NCBI GenBank assembly: GCA_020639195.1
Contig: JACKHB010000002.1
Coordinates: 434,001 to 498,000 of the forward strand
DNA length: 64,000 nt
Reading direction: 5' to 3'
From: Phycisphaeraceae bacterium
GTDB taxonomy: Bacteria > Planctomycetota > Phycisphaerae > Phycisphaerales > UBA1924
A program made the translations under genes and the position numbers. Below, in pieces: positions 17,496 to 26,763 of the stretch (position 1 is its first letter; each line of letters begins with the position of its first letter). The notes beneath the pieces were generated by a model. The model searched no databases and was not told the DNA's origin. It saw nothing but the letters and a program-made list of their open reading frames with translations.

Positions 17496-18383
17496 ATGAC
17501 GACCGCCACCATCCCGTTCACGAACACCAACAACTTCCAGGGCATCAACGTGCCCAACACCTACCCGAACCAGACCCCGTGGACCAACTCGGTCCAGCCC
17601 AACAACGCGTTCTCCCCCTATGCCTATCAGAATTCGTACGTCCCCTTCAACGGCAACACCTGGACCCCCAACACCCTCGGCTTCCAGCCGATTCAGACGC
17701 TGAACACCTTCGGTGTCCCGTTCGGCGGCTTCAATTCCCAGTTCAACCCACTCTCTTCCTTCGGCTCGACCTACCCGACGCCGATCTCGAACCCCTTCGG
17801 CTGGACCAACAACTTCTCGACGCCCTTCGGCGGTCTGCCGAACTCGTTCAGCCCCTTCGGCAACGTCGCGACGCCCTTCGGCGGCCAGATCAACACCCTG
17901 AACCCGCTCGCCTGGACGAACTGGCTCAACTCGTCGTACATCGGCGGCGTGCACGGCACCATCCCGTTCCAGCAGTTCAGTCCCGTCGGCTGCTACGGCC
18001 ACCCGAGCCAGAACGTCGGATTCAACACGCTCGGCCAGATCCCCGGTGCCTGGTCTAACCCCAGCCCCTTCGGCTTGACCCCCACGACGATCAACTCCAT
18101 CGGCGGCTACAACGGCCTGACCTCCACGCCGTTCGTCGGCCAGCCGTTCAACACCACCGTCGGCGTCCAGAGCTGGAACACCGTCGGTCAGCCCTGGAAC
18201 ACCTACGGCTTCAACACCTTCTCCCCGATCAACGGCTACCCGTACGGCGTGACGCCGAACTTCGTGCCCGGCTATCAGCCGGCGCAGAACTTCGCCAACC
18301 TCGTCACTCCCGCGTACGGGTACAACCCCGCCGTCAACTGCGACAAGACGCAGAACCTCAATCTGAACGCCAAGGCGGCCTGA
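17496..18383 (+). CDS. FG-rich low-complexity protein, function unknown
   Basis: The 295-residue protein is almost entirely low-complexity: Asn, Phe, Pro, Gly, Thr, Ser and Tyr, with very few charged residues. It contains eight FG dipeptides, mostly as PFG (PFGGLP, PFGNVA, PFGGQI, PFGLTP, PFGW), and many NTF, NPF and NTL repeats. There is no signal peptide or membrane helix. Codon use is extreme (TTC, AAC, ACC almost exclusively), suggesting high expression. The ATG was chosen for the GAGGAGA ribosome site and because composition changes sharply there; the frame is open far upstream only because it is antisense to the neighbour. Composition recalls FG nucleoporins and prion-like domains, but nothing shows homology. 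Confidence 0.8.
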   Translation: MTTATIPFTNTNNFQGINVPNTYPNQTPWTNSVQPNNAFSPYAYQNSYVPFNGNTWTPNTLGFQPIQTLNTFGVPFGGFNSQFNPLSSFGSTYPTPISNPFGWTNNFSTPFGGLPNSFSPFGNVATPFGGQINTLNPLAWTNWLNSSYIGGVHGTIPFQQFSPVGCYGHPSQNVGFNTLGQIPGAWSNPSPFGLTPTTINSIGGYNGLTSTPFVGQPFNTTVGVQSWNTVGQPWNTYGFNTFSPINGYPYGVTPNFVPGYQPAQNFANLVTPAYGYNPAVNCDKTQNLNLNAKAA

Positions 18384-18440
18384 TACCGGCCCCGAGGCGT
18401 TGAGCCCTTCGCGGCTCATTCGCCAACACATTCCACACCG

Positions 18441-18479
18441 GGCGGCGCGGACCCCGAGTTCGCGCCGCCTTGCGTTTTG
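18441..18479 (+). terminator. Intrinsic terminator after the FG-rich gene
   Basis: The inverted repeat GGCGGCGCG / CGCGCCGCC (9 bp, 11-base loop) is followed by TTGCGTTTT. It lies about 57 bases after the stop codon. Confidence 0.65.
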
Positions 18480-18487
18480 ACGCCGTC

Positions 18488-18493
18488 TACCCT
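18488..18493 (+). promoter_or_regulatory. -10 box of the 18500 decarboxylase gene, leaderless type
   Basis: TACCCT lies 6 bases before the ATG at 18500. This supports that ATG over a TTG at 18470, which would lie upstream of the box. Confidence 0.4.
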
Positions 18494-18499
18494 CGGCCG

Positions 18500-20032
18500 A
18501 TGAGCGACTCCTTCCAAGGACCCGACACCGACAACGCGGCGCCGCGAGCCATCGACCCCGCCGAACTCGAGCGCGCAGGCGTCGAACTGCTCGCCTGGCT
18601 CGGCCGCTACCACCAGTCCGTCGCCACTCGCCCCGTCCTGTCACGAGCCCGGCCCGGCGATGTGCTCAACGCGCTGCCCGCGCAGCCACCCGAACGGGGC
18701 TCGGAGGATTGGTCTGCCATCCTCTCCGACCTCGATCACGTCGTCACCCCCGGGCTGACTCACTGGCAGCACCCCGCGTTCTACGGGTTTTTCCCCGCCA
18801 ACGCCTCGACGCCGGGCATCCTCGGCGAGCTTGCAAGCGCCGGCCTCGGCGTCCAAGGCATGCTCTGGGCAACCAGCCCCGCCTGCACCGAGCTTGAGAT
18901 GCGGATGCTCGACTGGATGGCCGGGGCGTTGGCCCTACCCGACACCCTGACCTTCCGCTCACCCTCCGGCGGCGGCGTCATCCAGGGCACGGCCAGCGAG
19001 GCCACGCTCGTCGCCCTCGTGGCGGCACGTCGTCGGACCCTCGCCCGCGCAGGCCTGCTCGACGCCCCCCGCCGCGACCGCCCCGACCTCGCCCTCTACA
19101 TGTCCTCCCAAGCCCACTCCTCAGTCATGAAGGCGGCCATGGTCGCTGGGCTGGCCGACGGCCCCGACGACCTCGCCAACGTCCGCCCGATCCCGGTGGA
19201 TGACTCCCTGGCCCTGCGACCCGACGCCCTGCGCCGGGCCATCGCGACAGACCTCGCCTCGGGCCACCTCCCCTGCTTCATCTGCGCCACCGTCGGCACC
19301 ACCGCCTCGCTCGCGTTCGACCCGCTTGACGACATCGCGCAGGCCGCGGCGGACGCGGGATTCACCGGCTGGCTCCACGCAGACGCCGCCCACGCCGGCG
19401 TCGCGTGCATATGCCCGGAGTTCCGCTGGATGCTCCGGGGCATCGACCGCTTCGACTCGCTCTGCCTCAACCCCCACAAGTGGCTGCTGACCAACTTCGA
19501 CTGCGACCTGTTCTACACCTCGGACCGTCGTGCGCTGGTCGACGCCCTGTCGATCACGCCTGAGTACCTGCGGAACGCCGCGAGCGAGTCGGGCGCCGTC
19601 GTGGACTACAGGGACTGGCAGATCCCTTTGGGCCGCCGGTTCCGGGCCCTGAAACTCTGGTTCGTGGTGCGCCGATTCGGACTCGCAGGCCTGCGCGACC
19701 ACGTCCGGCTGGGCGTGCGCCTGGCGGAATGGCTTGAGTCACGCATCGTCGCGGACGACCGCTTCGAGCTCTGCGCCCCGCGCCGGCTCAGCCTGGTCTG
19801 CTTCCGCCTTCGTGCGCGGGCCGGCGAATCACCCGCCCAGACCGACGCCCGCACCCGCGCGCTGATGGACCGGCTCAACGCGTCGGGGGCGCTCTACCTA
19901 ACCCACGCCGTGCTGCCTCACGGCGACGGAGCGCGCCTGGTCCTGCGCATGGCGATCGGGGGGTCGATGACGCGCCAGGAGCATGTCGAGCGGGCGTGGG
20001 CGGCGATCGGGACGGAGACAGCGCGAGAGTGA
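18500..20032 (+). CDS. Group II PLP-dependent amino acid decarboxylase (aromatic-L-amino-acid type)
   Basis: The 510-residue protein belongs to the family of DOPA/tyrosine/tryptophan, histidine and glutamate decarboxylases. HADAAHAG holds the aspartate that contacts the pyridine nitrogen, and NPHKWLLTNFDC holds the lysine that binds PLP. The substrate loop GLTHWQHPAFYGFFPA and CTELEMRMLDWM are closest to aromatic amino acid decarboxylases. It would release CO2 from an aromatic amino acid to give an amine, but the substrate cannot be fixed from sequence. No transporter or partner gene is near. It converges on uvrB with a 3-base gap. Confidence 0.9.
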   Translation: MSDSFQGPDTDNAAPRAIDPAELERAGVELLAWLGRYHQSVATRPVLSRARPGDVLNALPAQPPERGSEDWSAILSDLDHVVTPGLTHWQHPAFYGFFPANASTPGILGELASAGLGVQGMLWATSPACTELEMRMLDWMAGALALPDTLTFRSPSGGGVIQGTASEATLVALVAARRRTLARAGLLDAPRRDRPDLALYMSSQAHSSVMKAAMVAGLADGPDDLANVRPIPVDDSLALRPDALRRAIATDLASGHLPCFICATVGTTASLAFDPLDDIAQAAADAGFTGWLHADAAHAGVACICPEFRWMLRGIDRFDSLCLNPHKWLLTNFDCDLFYTSDRRALVDALSITPEYLRNAASESGAVVDYRDWQIPLGRRFRALKLWFVVRRFGLAGLRDHVRLGVRLAEWLESRIVADDRFELCAPRRLSLVCFRLRARAGESPAQTDARTRALMDRLNASGALYLTHAVLPHGDGARLVLRMAIGGSMTRQEHVERAWAAIGTETARE

Positions 20033-20035
20033 TGG

Positions 20036-22213
20036 CTACCGCTTCTTCCCCACCTTCCTCCGCTTGCTCGCCTTCACTCCCGGCATCCCCGCGCGGCGCT
20101 GCCCCCGCCCGGACAGGATCTCATCGAGCTGCGATCGGGTCACCATCGCCCGCTCGCCCGCCTCCTCGATCAGCCGCTTGAGCCCCGATGCCTGATCGCG
20201 CAGCGCCGCAGCGCGCTCGAAGTTCAACTCCTTGGCCTCGCGAAGCATCTCCTCTTCGAGCGTGCGCATCAGCTCGCCCGCCTCGTACGCCTCCTCGGCC
20301 GACTCCAGCGCCTCGCGGGCCACCTTGCGCGCACGCAGCTCGGTCTCGATGCCGCGGCGCACCGGCTTGCTGATGGTCTTCGGCGTGATGCCGTGGGCCG
20401 CGTTGTGGGCCATCTGCTTGGCGCGCCGGCGCTCGGTCTCCTCGATCGCGGCCCGCATCGCGGGCGTCACCTTGTCGGCGTACAGGATCACCAGCGCGTT
20501 CTCGTTGCGCGCCGCTCTCCCCATCGTCTGGATCAGGCTCGTCGGGCTGCGCAGGAACCCTTCCTTGTCCGCATCCAGCACACACACGAGGCTCACCTCC
20601 GGCAGATCCAGCCCCTCGCGCAGCAGGTTCACCCCCACCAGCACGTCGAACTCGCCCATACGCAGGTCCGTCAGGATCGCGATCCGTTCGAGCGTGTCGA
20701 TATCCGAATGAAGGTAGCGGACCTTGAGCCCTTGCTCGTCCAGGTACCCCGTCAGGTCCTCGCACAGCCGCTTGGTCAGCGCCGTCACCAGCACGCGCTC
20801 GCCACGCGCCACCCGCTCGCGGCAGGCCTCCAGCAAGTCCGGCACCTGCCCGTCCGCCGGCCGGACCACCACCTCGGGGTCGAGCAGCCCCGTCGGCCGG
20901 ATCACCTGCTCGGCCACCTCGCCGCCGACGAGCTCGAGCTCGTACGGCCCGGGCGTTGCGCTCACGTACAGCGCCCGCGGCACCGCCCGCTCGTACTCCT
21001 CGAACCGCAGCGGCCGATTGTCCAGCGCGCTCGGCAGGCGGAACCCGTGCTCCACCAGCACCCTTTTGCGGGCTTGGTCTCCGTTGAACATCGCCCGGAT
21101 CTGCGGAATCGTCACGTGGCTCTCGTCCACGATGATCAGCCAGTCGCCCCGGGCCCGCGACCGCGCCACGGGCACAATGCCGCCCTCCTCCTCCCCATCC
21201 CGCTCGTCACAGCCCCTCTCGAAGTAGTCCAGCAGCGTGAACGGCGGATCGCCCGGCGAGCGGCCGTCAAAGAACCGCGAGTAGTTCTCCACGCCCGGGC
21301 ACGACCCCGTCTCCTCCATGATCTCCAGGTCGTAGCGCGTCCGCGCCATCAGACGCTGCGCCTCGAGCAGTTTACCTTCGCTTCGCAGCATCGCCACGCG
21401 CTGGTCCAGCTCCTCGCGGATCATCGACAGCGCGTGCTTGAGCCGTTCCTCGGGCATCACGTAATGCACCGCGGGGAACAGGTGGAACTGCCGCTCCTCG
21501 GCGAGCAGCTCCCCGCTGGTGGGATTGATCAGCTCGATCCGGTCCACCTCGTTGCCGAACAGCTCGACCCGCACGGCGAACCGCTCGTATGCCGGCCAGA
21601 TCTCGATGGCGTCGCCCCGCACGCGGAACGTGCCCCGGGTGAACTCGATCTCGGTCCGCTGGTACTGCATGGCCGAGAGCGACAGGAAGAAGTCCCGCCG
21701 GTTGATCTCCGTGCCGCGGACGATCGGCAGGCGCCCCTCGCCATAGGCCTCGGGCGAGCCCAGGCCGAAGATGCACGAGACGCTGGCGACCACGATCGTG
21801 TCGCGCCGGCTGAGCAGGTTGCTCGTCGCCGCGAGCCGCAACTGGTCGAGGTCGTCGTTGCGGCTGGAGTCCTTCTCGATGTAGATGTCCCGTGCCGGGA
21901 TGTACGCCTCGGGCTGGTAGTAGTCGTAGTACGACACGAAGTAGTTCACCGAGTTGTTGGGGAAGAACTCGCGCAGCTCCTCGTACAGCTGAGCCGCGAG
22001 GGTCTTGTTGTGGCTGATGATCAGCGTCGGCTCGCCGATGGCCGCGATGACGTTGGCCATCGTAAAGGTCTTGCCCGTGCCCGTAGCGCCCAGCAGCACC
22101 GCGTGCCGATCGCCCCGCCTGAACCGATCCACCAGAACGCGGATCGCCTCGGGCTGATCGCCGGTCGGCTGGAAGCGGCTGACGACCTCGAACGAGGCGG
22201 GCGTCGTGGACAC
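20036..22213 (-). CDS. uvrB: UvrABC excinuclease subunit B
   Basis: UvrB verifies lesions handed over by UvrA in nucleotide excision repair and recruits UvrC. The 725-residue protein has Walker A GATGTGKT (42-49), the damage-probing beta-hairpin YFVSYYDYYQPEAYIP, helicase motifs (IIVDESHVTIPQ, QTMGRAARN) and a C-terminal UVR motif that binds UvrC. A Lys/Arg-rich tail extends past it. The GTG start has TAGACT 6 bases upstream and no ribosome site. uvrA lies 26 kb away in the same window, not in an operon with it. Confidence 0.97.
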   Translation of the reverse strand: MSTTPASFEVVSRFQPTGDQPEAIRVLVDRFRRGDRHAVLLGATGTGKTFTMANVIAAIGEPTLIISHNKTLAAQLYEELREFFPNNSVNYFVSYYDYYQPEAYIPARDIYIEKDSSRNDDLDQLRLAATSNLLSRRDTIVVASVSCIFGLGSPEAYGEGRLPIVRGTEINRRDFFLSLSAMQYQRTEIEFTRGTFRVRGDAIEIWPAYERFAVRVELFGNEVDRIELINPTSGELLAEERQFHLFPAVHYVMPEERLKHALSMIREELDQRVAMLRSEGKLLEAQRLMARTRYDLEIMEETGSCPGVENYSRFFDGRSPGDPPFTLLDYFERGCDERDGEEEGGIVPVARSRARGDWLIIVDESHVTIPQIRAMFNGDQARKRVLVEHGFRLPSALDNRPLRFEEYERAVPRALYVSATPGPYELELVGGEVAEQVIRPTGLLDPEVVVRPADGQVPDLLEACRERVARGERVLVTALTKRLCEDLTGYLDEQGLKVRYLHSDIDTLERIAILTDLRMGEFDVLVGVNLLREGLDLPEVSLVCVLDADKEGFLRSPTSLIQTMGRAARNENALVILYADKVTPAMRAAIEETERRRAKQMAHNAAHGITPKTISKPVRRGIETELRARKVAREALESAEEAYEAGELMRTLEEEMLREAKELNFERAAALRDQASGLKRLIEEAGERAMVTRSQLDEILSGRGQRRAGMPGVKASKRRKVGKKR

Positions 22214-22219
22214 GCCGGG

Positions 22220-22225
22220 AGTCTA
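22220..22225 (-). promoter_or_regulatory. -10 box of uvrB, leaderless type
   Basis: TAGACT lies 6 bases before the uvrB GTG, with TTGGGG 18 bases further up as a possible -35. No LexA-like box was recognised. Confidence 0.5.
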
Positions 22226-22353
22226 GAGACCCACGCTGCTGTGCCCCAATGGTCACGCGCGCGCAACGACCGCCCTTCATCCATGCGCGCCGACGGTTCC
22301 GCCGTGTACGTTCAGCCGATCTCCCTCCCGCCAGCCCAGCCAGGAGAACCGCC

Positions 22354-23250
22354 ATGCGTCCGACAATCGCCGCATCCTCAGCCCTGCTCCTGTCCGCCGC
22401 GTGCGTTGCCGCCTCGCTTCCCGGGCCGCCCGACGCCCCGGCGCGTCTTCCAAGCACCGGCTTCACGCCGGTTGAGCAGGGTGGCCTGTTCTTCAGCCTC
22501 TCAAATCTGACCTACTCGCTCAATATCAGCGCGAACCAGTCTTCTCCGCGCGGCTACACGACGAACCAGTCCATGTCGCTGACCGCGGCCATCGTCGAGC
22601 CGCTCGGCCAGACCCCCTTCCGAGTCAGCGACATCCGCCTGGAGGCGTTCGAGACCGCCAGTGGAAGAGACATCTCCCACACCGGCGAATTCGCGGTCTG
22701 GCCGAATCCGGGCTCGGGCCGCGCGTTCACCCGCCCCTACCCGAACTCATCGCAAGGCAGTCCCATCAACGCACAGGTGCAGATCTCGCTGAGCAACACC
22801 GGAGTTCGCGACTCGCTGGCGCGCATCGCCGGAGAGGTCGAGGTACAGGTCGTCCGATCGGTGGAGCGATTCTCCTTGCCCAAGCAAGCGAGCCAGGAGT
22901 ACACCGAACTCCTGCCCGGTCTGCGCTTCCGGATGACGCAGTTCCGGGAACAGGTGGGGGGCCAGGTCACCCTCTCCTTCGACTATCGCATCGAGCCCGT
23001 GCCGCACAAACCCGGCTTCCACGAGGCCCCGTTCTTCTACTCGTTCGCCCTCTACGACGAGAAGGGCCAGGCCCTGATGCAAACCACCGAGGCCCGCGAG
23101 ATGGTCGCCCAGAACGCGGTCGTGGGCTCCTATGCGTTCCAGACCGGAATCGGCAACCGCGAGATCGCCGAGATCGTCCTGGAGGTGGTCAGTTCCGTCG
23201 AAACGGTGGTCTTCGGTTTCGAGCAGTCCGGCCTCGACCAGCTGGATTGA
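22354..23250 (+). CDS. Secreted or lipoprotein of unknown function
   Basis: The 298-residue protein starts with an export signal (SSALLLSAACVAASLPG). The SAAC could act as a lipobox, but a signal peptidase I site is equally possible. The mature part is beta-rich with few Cys and no recognised domain; SLNISANQSSPRGYTTNQ and RYxFALYDEKGQ-like stretches suggest a beta-sandwich. AGGAG sits 8 bases before the ATG. Divergent from uvrB. No function can be offered. Confidence 0.75.
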   Translation: MRPTIAASSALLLSAACVAASLPGPPDAPARLPSTGFTPVEQGGLFFSLSNLTYSLNISANQSSPRGYTTNQSMSLTAAIVEPLGQTPFRVSDIRLEAFETASGRDISHTGEFAVWPNPGSGRAFTRPYPNSSQGSPINAQVQISLSNTGVRDSLARIAGEVEVQVVRSVERFSLPKQASQEYTELLPGLRFRMTQFREQVGGQVTLSFDYRIEPVPHKPGFHEAPFFYSFALYDEKGQALMQTTEAREMVAQNAVVGSYAFQTGIGNREIAEIVLEVVSSVETVVFGFEQSGLDQLD

Positions 23251-23286
23251 TACAGGACTCAATTATCCATAAATAGCGATCGATTT

Positions 23287-23337
23287 CCAAAATAAATACA
23301 AACATATACTTGACGATTGCCGCCCGCCTGCTATGCT
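23287..23337 (+). promoter_or_regulatory. A+T-rich promoter of the SRPBCC gene
   Basis: In an A+T-rich island, TTGACG (23310-23315) and TATGCT (23332-23337) are 16 bases apart, a good vegetative promoter. CCAAAATAAATAC (23287-23299) lies 10 bases upstream of the -35. A nearly identical element touches the -35 of the promoter at 63064-63092. Confidence 0.65.
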
Positions 23338-23368
23338 CGCCTCCACCGAGCCCCTCTTCGGAGACGCC

Positions 23369-23824
23369 ATGGCCACCAAACTCCTCGATCGTCCCGCCCG
23401 CATCGCCGTCATCGACATGTCGATCGACGTCCACGCCCCGCGCGATCGCGTGTGGCAGGCGTTTATCAACGAGACCGCCTCGTGGTTCTACGAATCGGAA
23501 CAGACCAGGACCACGCACCCCAGCGTGCTCGAACCCAGCCTGGGTGGGAGGTTTTTCATCCAGACCGCCGGCACGCAGGACGAGAACCTGCTGGCCATGA
23601 TCACCTGCATCAAACCGCCGCGCGAAATCCGCCTCAAGGGCGACTTCACCATCCCGCAGGCGTTCGTCGCCAACGTCACCGTCAAGTTCCAGGAGTCCGG
23701 CGATGCGACCCGCATCACGCTGACCCACCGCATGGCCGGCGACTTTGACGACGACCTGCCATCCGGATTCGACGAGGGATGGCTGGACGGCCTGCAGAAG
23801 CTCAAGCGATTGCTTGAGGGCTGA
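23369..23824 (+). CDS. SRPBCC/AHSA1-type ligand-binding protein
   Basis: The 151-residue protein looks like a START/Bet-v1-like domain: IDVHAPRDRVWQAFIN, a glycine-turn LEPSLGGRFF, PPREIRLKGDFT and a C-terminal helix GWLDGLQKLKRLLEG. Members act as lipid or small-molecule binders, or as co-chaperone domains, and many sit beside ArsR regulators; none is seen here. The ATG at 23369 was chosen because an ATG at 23333 lies inside the promoter's -10 box, and GGAG precedes the chosen one. Its stop is 6 bases from the convergent transporter gene. Confidence 0.82.
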   Translation: MATKLLDRPARIAVIDMSIDVHAPRDRVWQAFINETASWFYESEQTRTTHPSVLEPSLGGRFFIQTAGTQDENLLAMITCIKPPREIRLKGDFTIPQAFVANVTVKFQESGDATRITLTHRMAGDFDDDLPSGFDEGWLDGLQKLKRLLEG

Positions 23825-23829
23825 CCCAC

Positions 23830-26763
23830 CTACGCCGTCGTCGCGAGCAGTTCGCGCGGATGACGCCGGTTCAGCCGCCACACCGCCGGCCCCGCCGCGA
23901 GCAGCGTCAGCATGAGCACGACCCCCCAGCCCACCACGATCGGCGACCACGGCGGTCGAATCGAGAACTGAATCCCCAGCAGAATCTCGTACATGCGGCG
24001 ACCGCCGAACGCCGCTTGGATCCCCATCACGGTCCCCACGATGGACGCCACGATCGCGATGATCGCCGCCTCGCCCAGCACCAGTCGCACCAGCAGCCCG
24101 CGCTGCGCCCCCACCGCGCGAAGGACACCAAACTCGAACGATCGCGTCTCGATCGCCGCGATGATCAGGTTGGCCACACCGAAGCAGGCCACCAGCATCG
24201 CGACGACCGCGACCGCGCTGAACACCAGCAGCGTGCTCGTGGCGAACTGGTGGATCCTCGCCTTGACCTGCCGCCCGCTCCCCACGTCGAGCAGCCCATA
24301 CGGCGTAAGAGCCCTTCGGATCTCCTCCACGGCCAGCGCGTCGTCCACCCCCGCGGCAAGATCGATCTGGATGATGTGCGTCTTGTCGCTCCCGAAGTTT
24401 CGGCGCAGATCCTTCATCGAGCCGAACACCGCGTGCACCGCCTGGTGCGTGTACTCCTCCCCGATGTTGAAGAACCGGCTCGCGATGTCCAGCCCGGGGC
24501 TGGTCACCACGCCGACGATCTCGAAGCGATACGTCCGGTCGTTCCGCTCGCAGACAAACGTGTCACCCACTCCCTTGCCCCGGGCCGTCAGGAATTCGCG
24601 CGCGATCAGCACGGCGCCATCGAATCCCTCTCGCGGCGGGGCCTCCAGACGGCGCATCGCCTCATCCGGGTCTCCCTGCACCCACGTCAGGTTCGTCATC
24701 CGCAGGAACGGCTCGGGCTCGAACCCGATGAAGCTCGTGTCGTACCGCTGCAACTGCCGGATGCCCATCGCGGCGTCGGGCGCAACCTGGACGATCTCCC
24801 GGGTGATCGCGCATGAATCCGCGACGAATGGCAGATCGTCGAGCACCCGCTTGGCCCCATCTCTCAGAGGGAGGCCGCTCGCGAACGCGTCGGGAAACTC
24901 CATCACGTCGATCCAGTCCCGCAACACGGCCCGCCCGTTCGTCCAGATCGCGACCATCAGCGCGAGCCCGGTCATCATCGCGCCAGCCGTGAATCCGTAC
25001 CGGTACGGCACCGCAGACACGCCGCGCGAAAGCACACGCCGGGGCAGACCCAGCACGCGCGACAGCACCGGCGCCGCGACGCGCGCCGCCAGCACGGTCG
25101 CCGGCACGCTCAGCAGAAAGTACCCGACGAACAGGGCCGGGAGCCCCACGCCGATGTACGCCCAGAACGACGCCATCCCCACGGGCAGGAGCGTGATGAT
25201 CGCCAGGTGCACCAGGGCGCACAGCAGACCGGCGCCCGTCACGATCGCGATGCCCCGTCCCCGCGCCGGCGTCGAGCGAGAGGCCATGGCCCTCAGCGGC
25301 GACATGCGGCTGGCTTGCCACGCGGGCAACGCCGAGCCGGCAAGCCCCGATCCGACCGCCCCGACCACGGCTCCGACGATCGCGATCGGAGGAACCACCA
25401 GCCCGCTGGGCAACTGCTCGGGAAACCGCCGCGCCACTCCGAACGCCACGAGCAGTCCGAGCGGCACGCCCGCGGCGGCGCCGATCAATCCCACCAGCAG
25501 TCCGATGACGAGCTGCGCCCGCGCCACCTGGCCGCGTGACGCCCCGATGCACCGCAACACCGCGAGCTCTCGCTGGCGCCGCGCAATGTCCGTCGTCATC
25601 CCGGTCATGATGATGAACGCCGCGGAAAGGAACGCGAGCACGCTGGCGAGAATGAACCCCAGCTGGCTCGACTTGATGTTCTTCTCCAGGCCCGACGTGA
25701 TCCGCTCGGTGGTCTGCAGAATCACGCCCTCACCCAGATCAGTCCGCCTCCGCAGGGCCACGTCCTCCGGCAAGAACCCGTCCCGCAGCACGACGTCGAT
25801 CTGGCTGATGCGCCCCGGCTGGTCCGTCAGTCGTTGGAGCGTTCCGATGTCGAGGTAGCACTGAGGCCGACCACCCAGAGGAGGTTGCTCGGCGACGCCC
25901 ACCACGCGCAGCCTCGCCGGATTGCGGAGGAACTCGACTTGCACGCGGAGCGTTCTGGGGTCGAACATCGTCGCCGCGATGTTCGCGATTCCCTCTGAGC
26001 CCCCGAAGAGCCGCACGATGTTCACCATCCGGTTCGGTCCGAGGATCGCCAGCGCCAGGTGAATCGGGCTGCCCACGCTGACCAGACGAGGGATGATCCT
26101 GACATCGTCGCCGATCCGCACACCCTGCGCGAAATTGAGACGCTCCGCCTCGCGCTCACCGCGCACCGCTTCGGGCATGTCGAGCGGCTTGAGCCGCTCC
26201 CTCACGGCCGACCGTGTCGCCACGCCGAATCCGTACTGCCGATCCGGCTTGGTCTGCCATGCCCACCCGAGCCGCTCGAGCAGCAGCGCATCGAGCACGA
26301 TCTCCCCATCCCGGATCGCCTCGCGCCCAGCCAGCAGCCGTCTGGGTCGCACGCGCAGCTCAAGGGCCGATTCGCCCCCCTGCGCCATGGCGCCCGTCGA
26401 AAGCGTTCGCTCCTCAAGCACGAACCCGCCCGCGTCGTCCGGGACCAGAATCGGTTTGCGAACGACCAGGCTCGGAAGCGGCGTCGACAGGCGCGGCGCG
26501 GCGAACTCGACCTCTTCCCAGGCTCGCACGCGTGCCAGAAGCGACTCGGGGATGGTCTGCCCGCTGCCGGTCGGTTCGACCCTCAAGTCGGCCGTGCCCA
26601 GCGTCGCACGCGTGCGATCTCCAACCGACGCGTTGAGCGATCGCATCGCGGCGGCGACCGCCGTGATCAGCGCAGCCGATAGCGCCACCGCCGCACACAG
26701 CAGCGCGGCGTGGCTACGCCGCCCGGATAGATTGCTGGTAGCGAGCCGCCACGCCGGCCGCAT
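23830..26763 (-). CDS. ABC transporter permease, FtsX/MacB superfamily, duplicated form
   Basis: The 977-residue protein has an N-terminal helix (AALLCAAVALSAALITAVA), a large periplasmic domain, three helices (around AFIIMTGMTTDIARRQRELA), further central helices, a second periplasmic domain, and a final set of three helices (VVAMLVACFGVANLIIAAIETR). This is the two-FtsX-domain form seen in lipoprotein- or lipid-export systems. Each half has the typical coupling sequence (REL/FEFGVLRAVGAQRG). It pairs with the LolD-like ATPase whose 3' end overlaps its start by 50 bases. Cargo is unknown. Confidence 0.88.
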   Translation of the reverse strand: MRPAWRLATSNLSGRRSHAALLCAAVALSAALITAVAAAMRSLNASVGDRTRATLGTADLRVEPTGSGQTIPESLLARVRAWEEVEFAAPRLSTPLPSLVVRKPILVPDDAGGFVLEERTLSTGAMAQGGESALELRVRPRRLLAGREAIRDGEIVLDALLLERLGWAWQTKPDRQYGFGVATRSAVRERLKPLDMPEAVRGEREAERLNFAQGVRIGDDVRIIPRLVSVGSPIHLALAILGPNRMVNIVRLFGGSEGIANIAATMFDPRTLRVQVEFLRNPARLRVVGVAEQPPLGGRPQCYLDIGTLQRLTDQPGRISQIDVVLRDGFLPEDVALRRRTDLGEGVILQTTERITSGLEKNIKSSQLGFILASVLAFLSAAFIIMTGMTTDIARRQRELAVLRCIGASRGQVARAQLVIGLLVGLIGAAAGVPLGLLVAFGVARRFPEQLPSGLVVPPIAIVGAVVGAVGSGLAGSALPAWQASRMSPLRAMASRSTPARGRGIAIVTGAGLLCALVHLAIITLLPVGMASFWAYIGVGLPALFVGYFLLSVPATVLAARVAAPVLSRVLGLPRRVLSRGVSAVPYRYGFTAGAMMTGLALMVAIWTNGRAVLRDWIDVMEFPDAFASGLPLRDGAKRVLDDLPFVADSCAITREIVQVAPDAAMGIRQLQRYDTSFIGFEPEPFLRMTNLTWVQGDPDEAMRRLEAPPREGFDGAVLIAREFLTARGKGVGDTFVCERNDRTYRFEIVGVVTSPGLDIASRFFNIGEEYTHQAVHAVFGSMKDLRRNFGSDKTHIIQIDLAAGVDDALAVEEIRRALTPYGLLDVGSGRQVKARIHQFATSTLLVFSAVAVVAMLVACFGVANLIIAAIETRSFEFGVLRAVGAQRGLLVRLVLGEAAIIAIVASIVGTVMGIQAAFGGRRMYEILLGIQFSIRPPWSPIVVGWGVVLMLTLLAAGPAVWRLNRRHPRELLATTA

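Noticed and set aside
16032..18383. A 783-residue open frame containing the FG-rich protein
   Set aside because: The upstream 490 residues are antisense to the STN-like gene and cross the intergenic region; composition changes sharply at the ATG with a ribosome site at 17496.
20393..22510. A 705-residue frame opposite uvrB
   Set aside because: It is antisense coding noise in a G+C-rich region, with His/Arg/Pro-biased composition and no motif.
23993..25858. A 621-residue frame opposite the FtsX-type permease
   Set aside because: It is antisense to clear transmembrane coding and is Ser/Arg/Pro-rich without domains.
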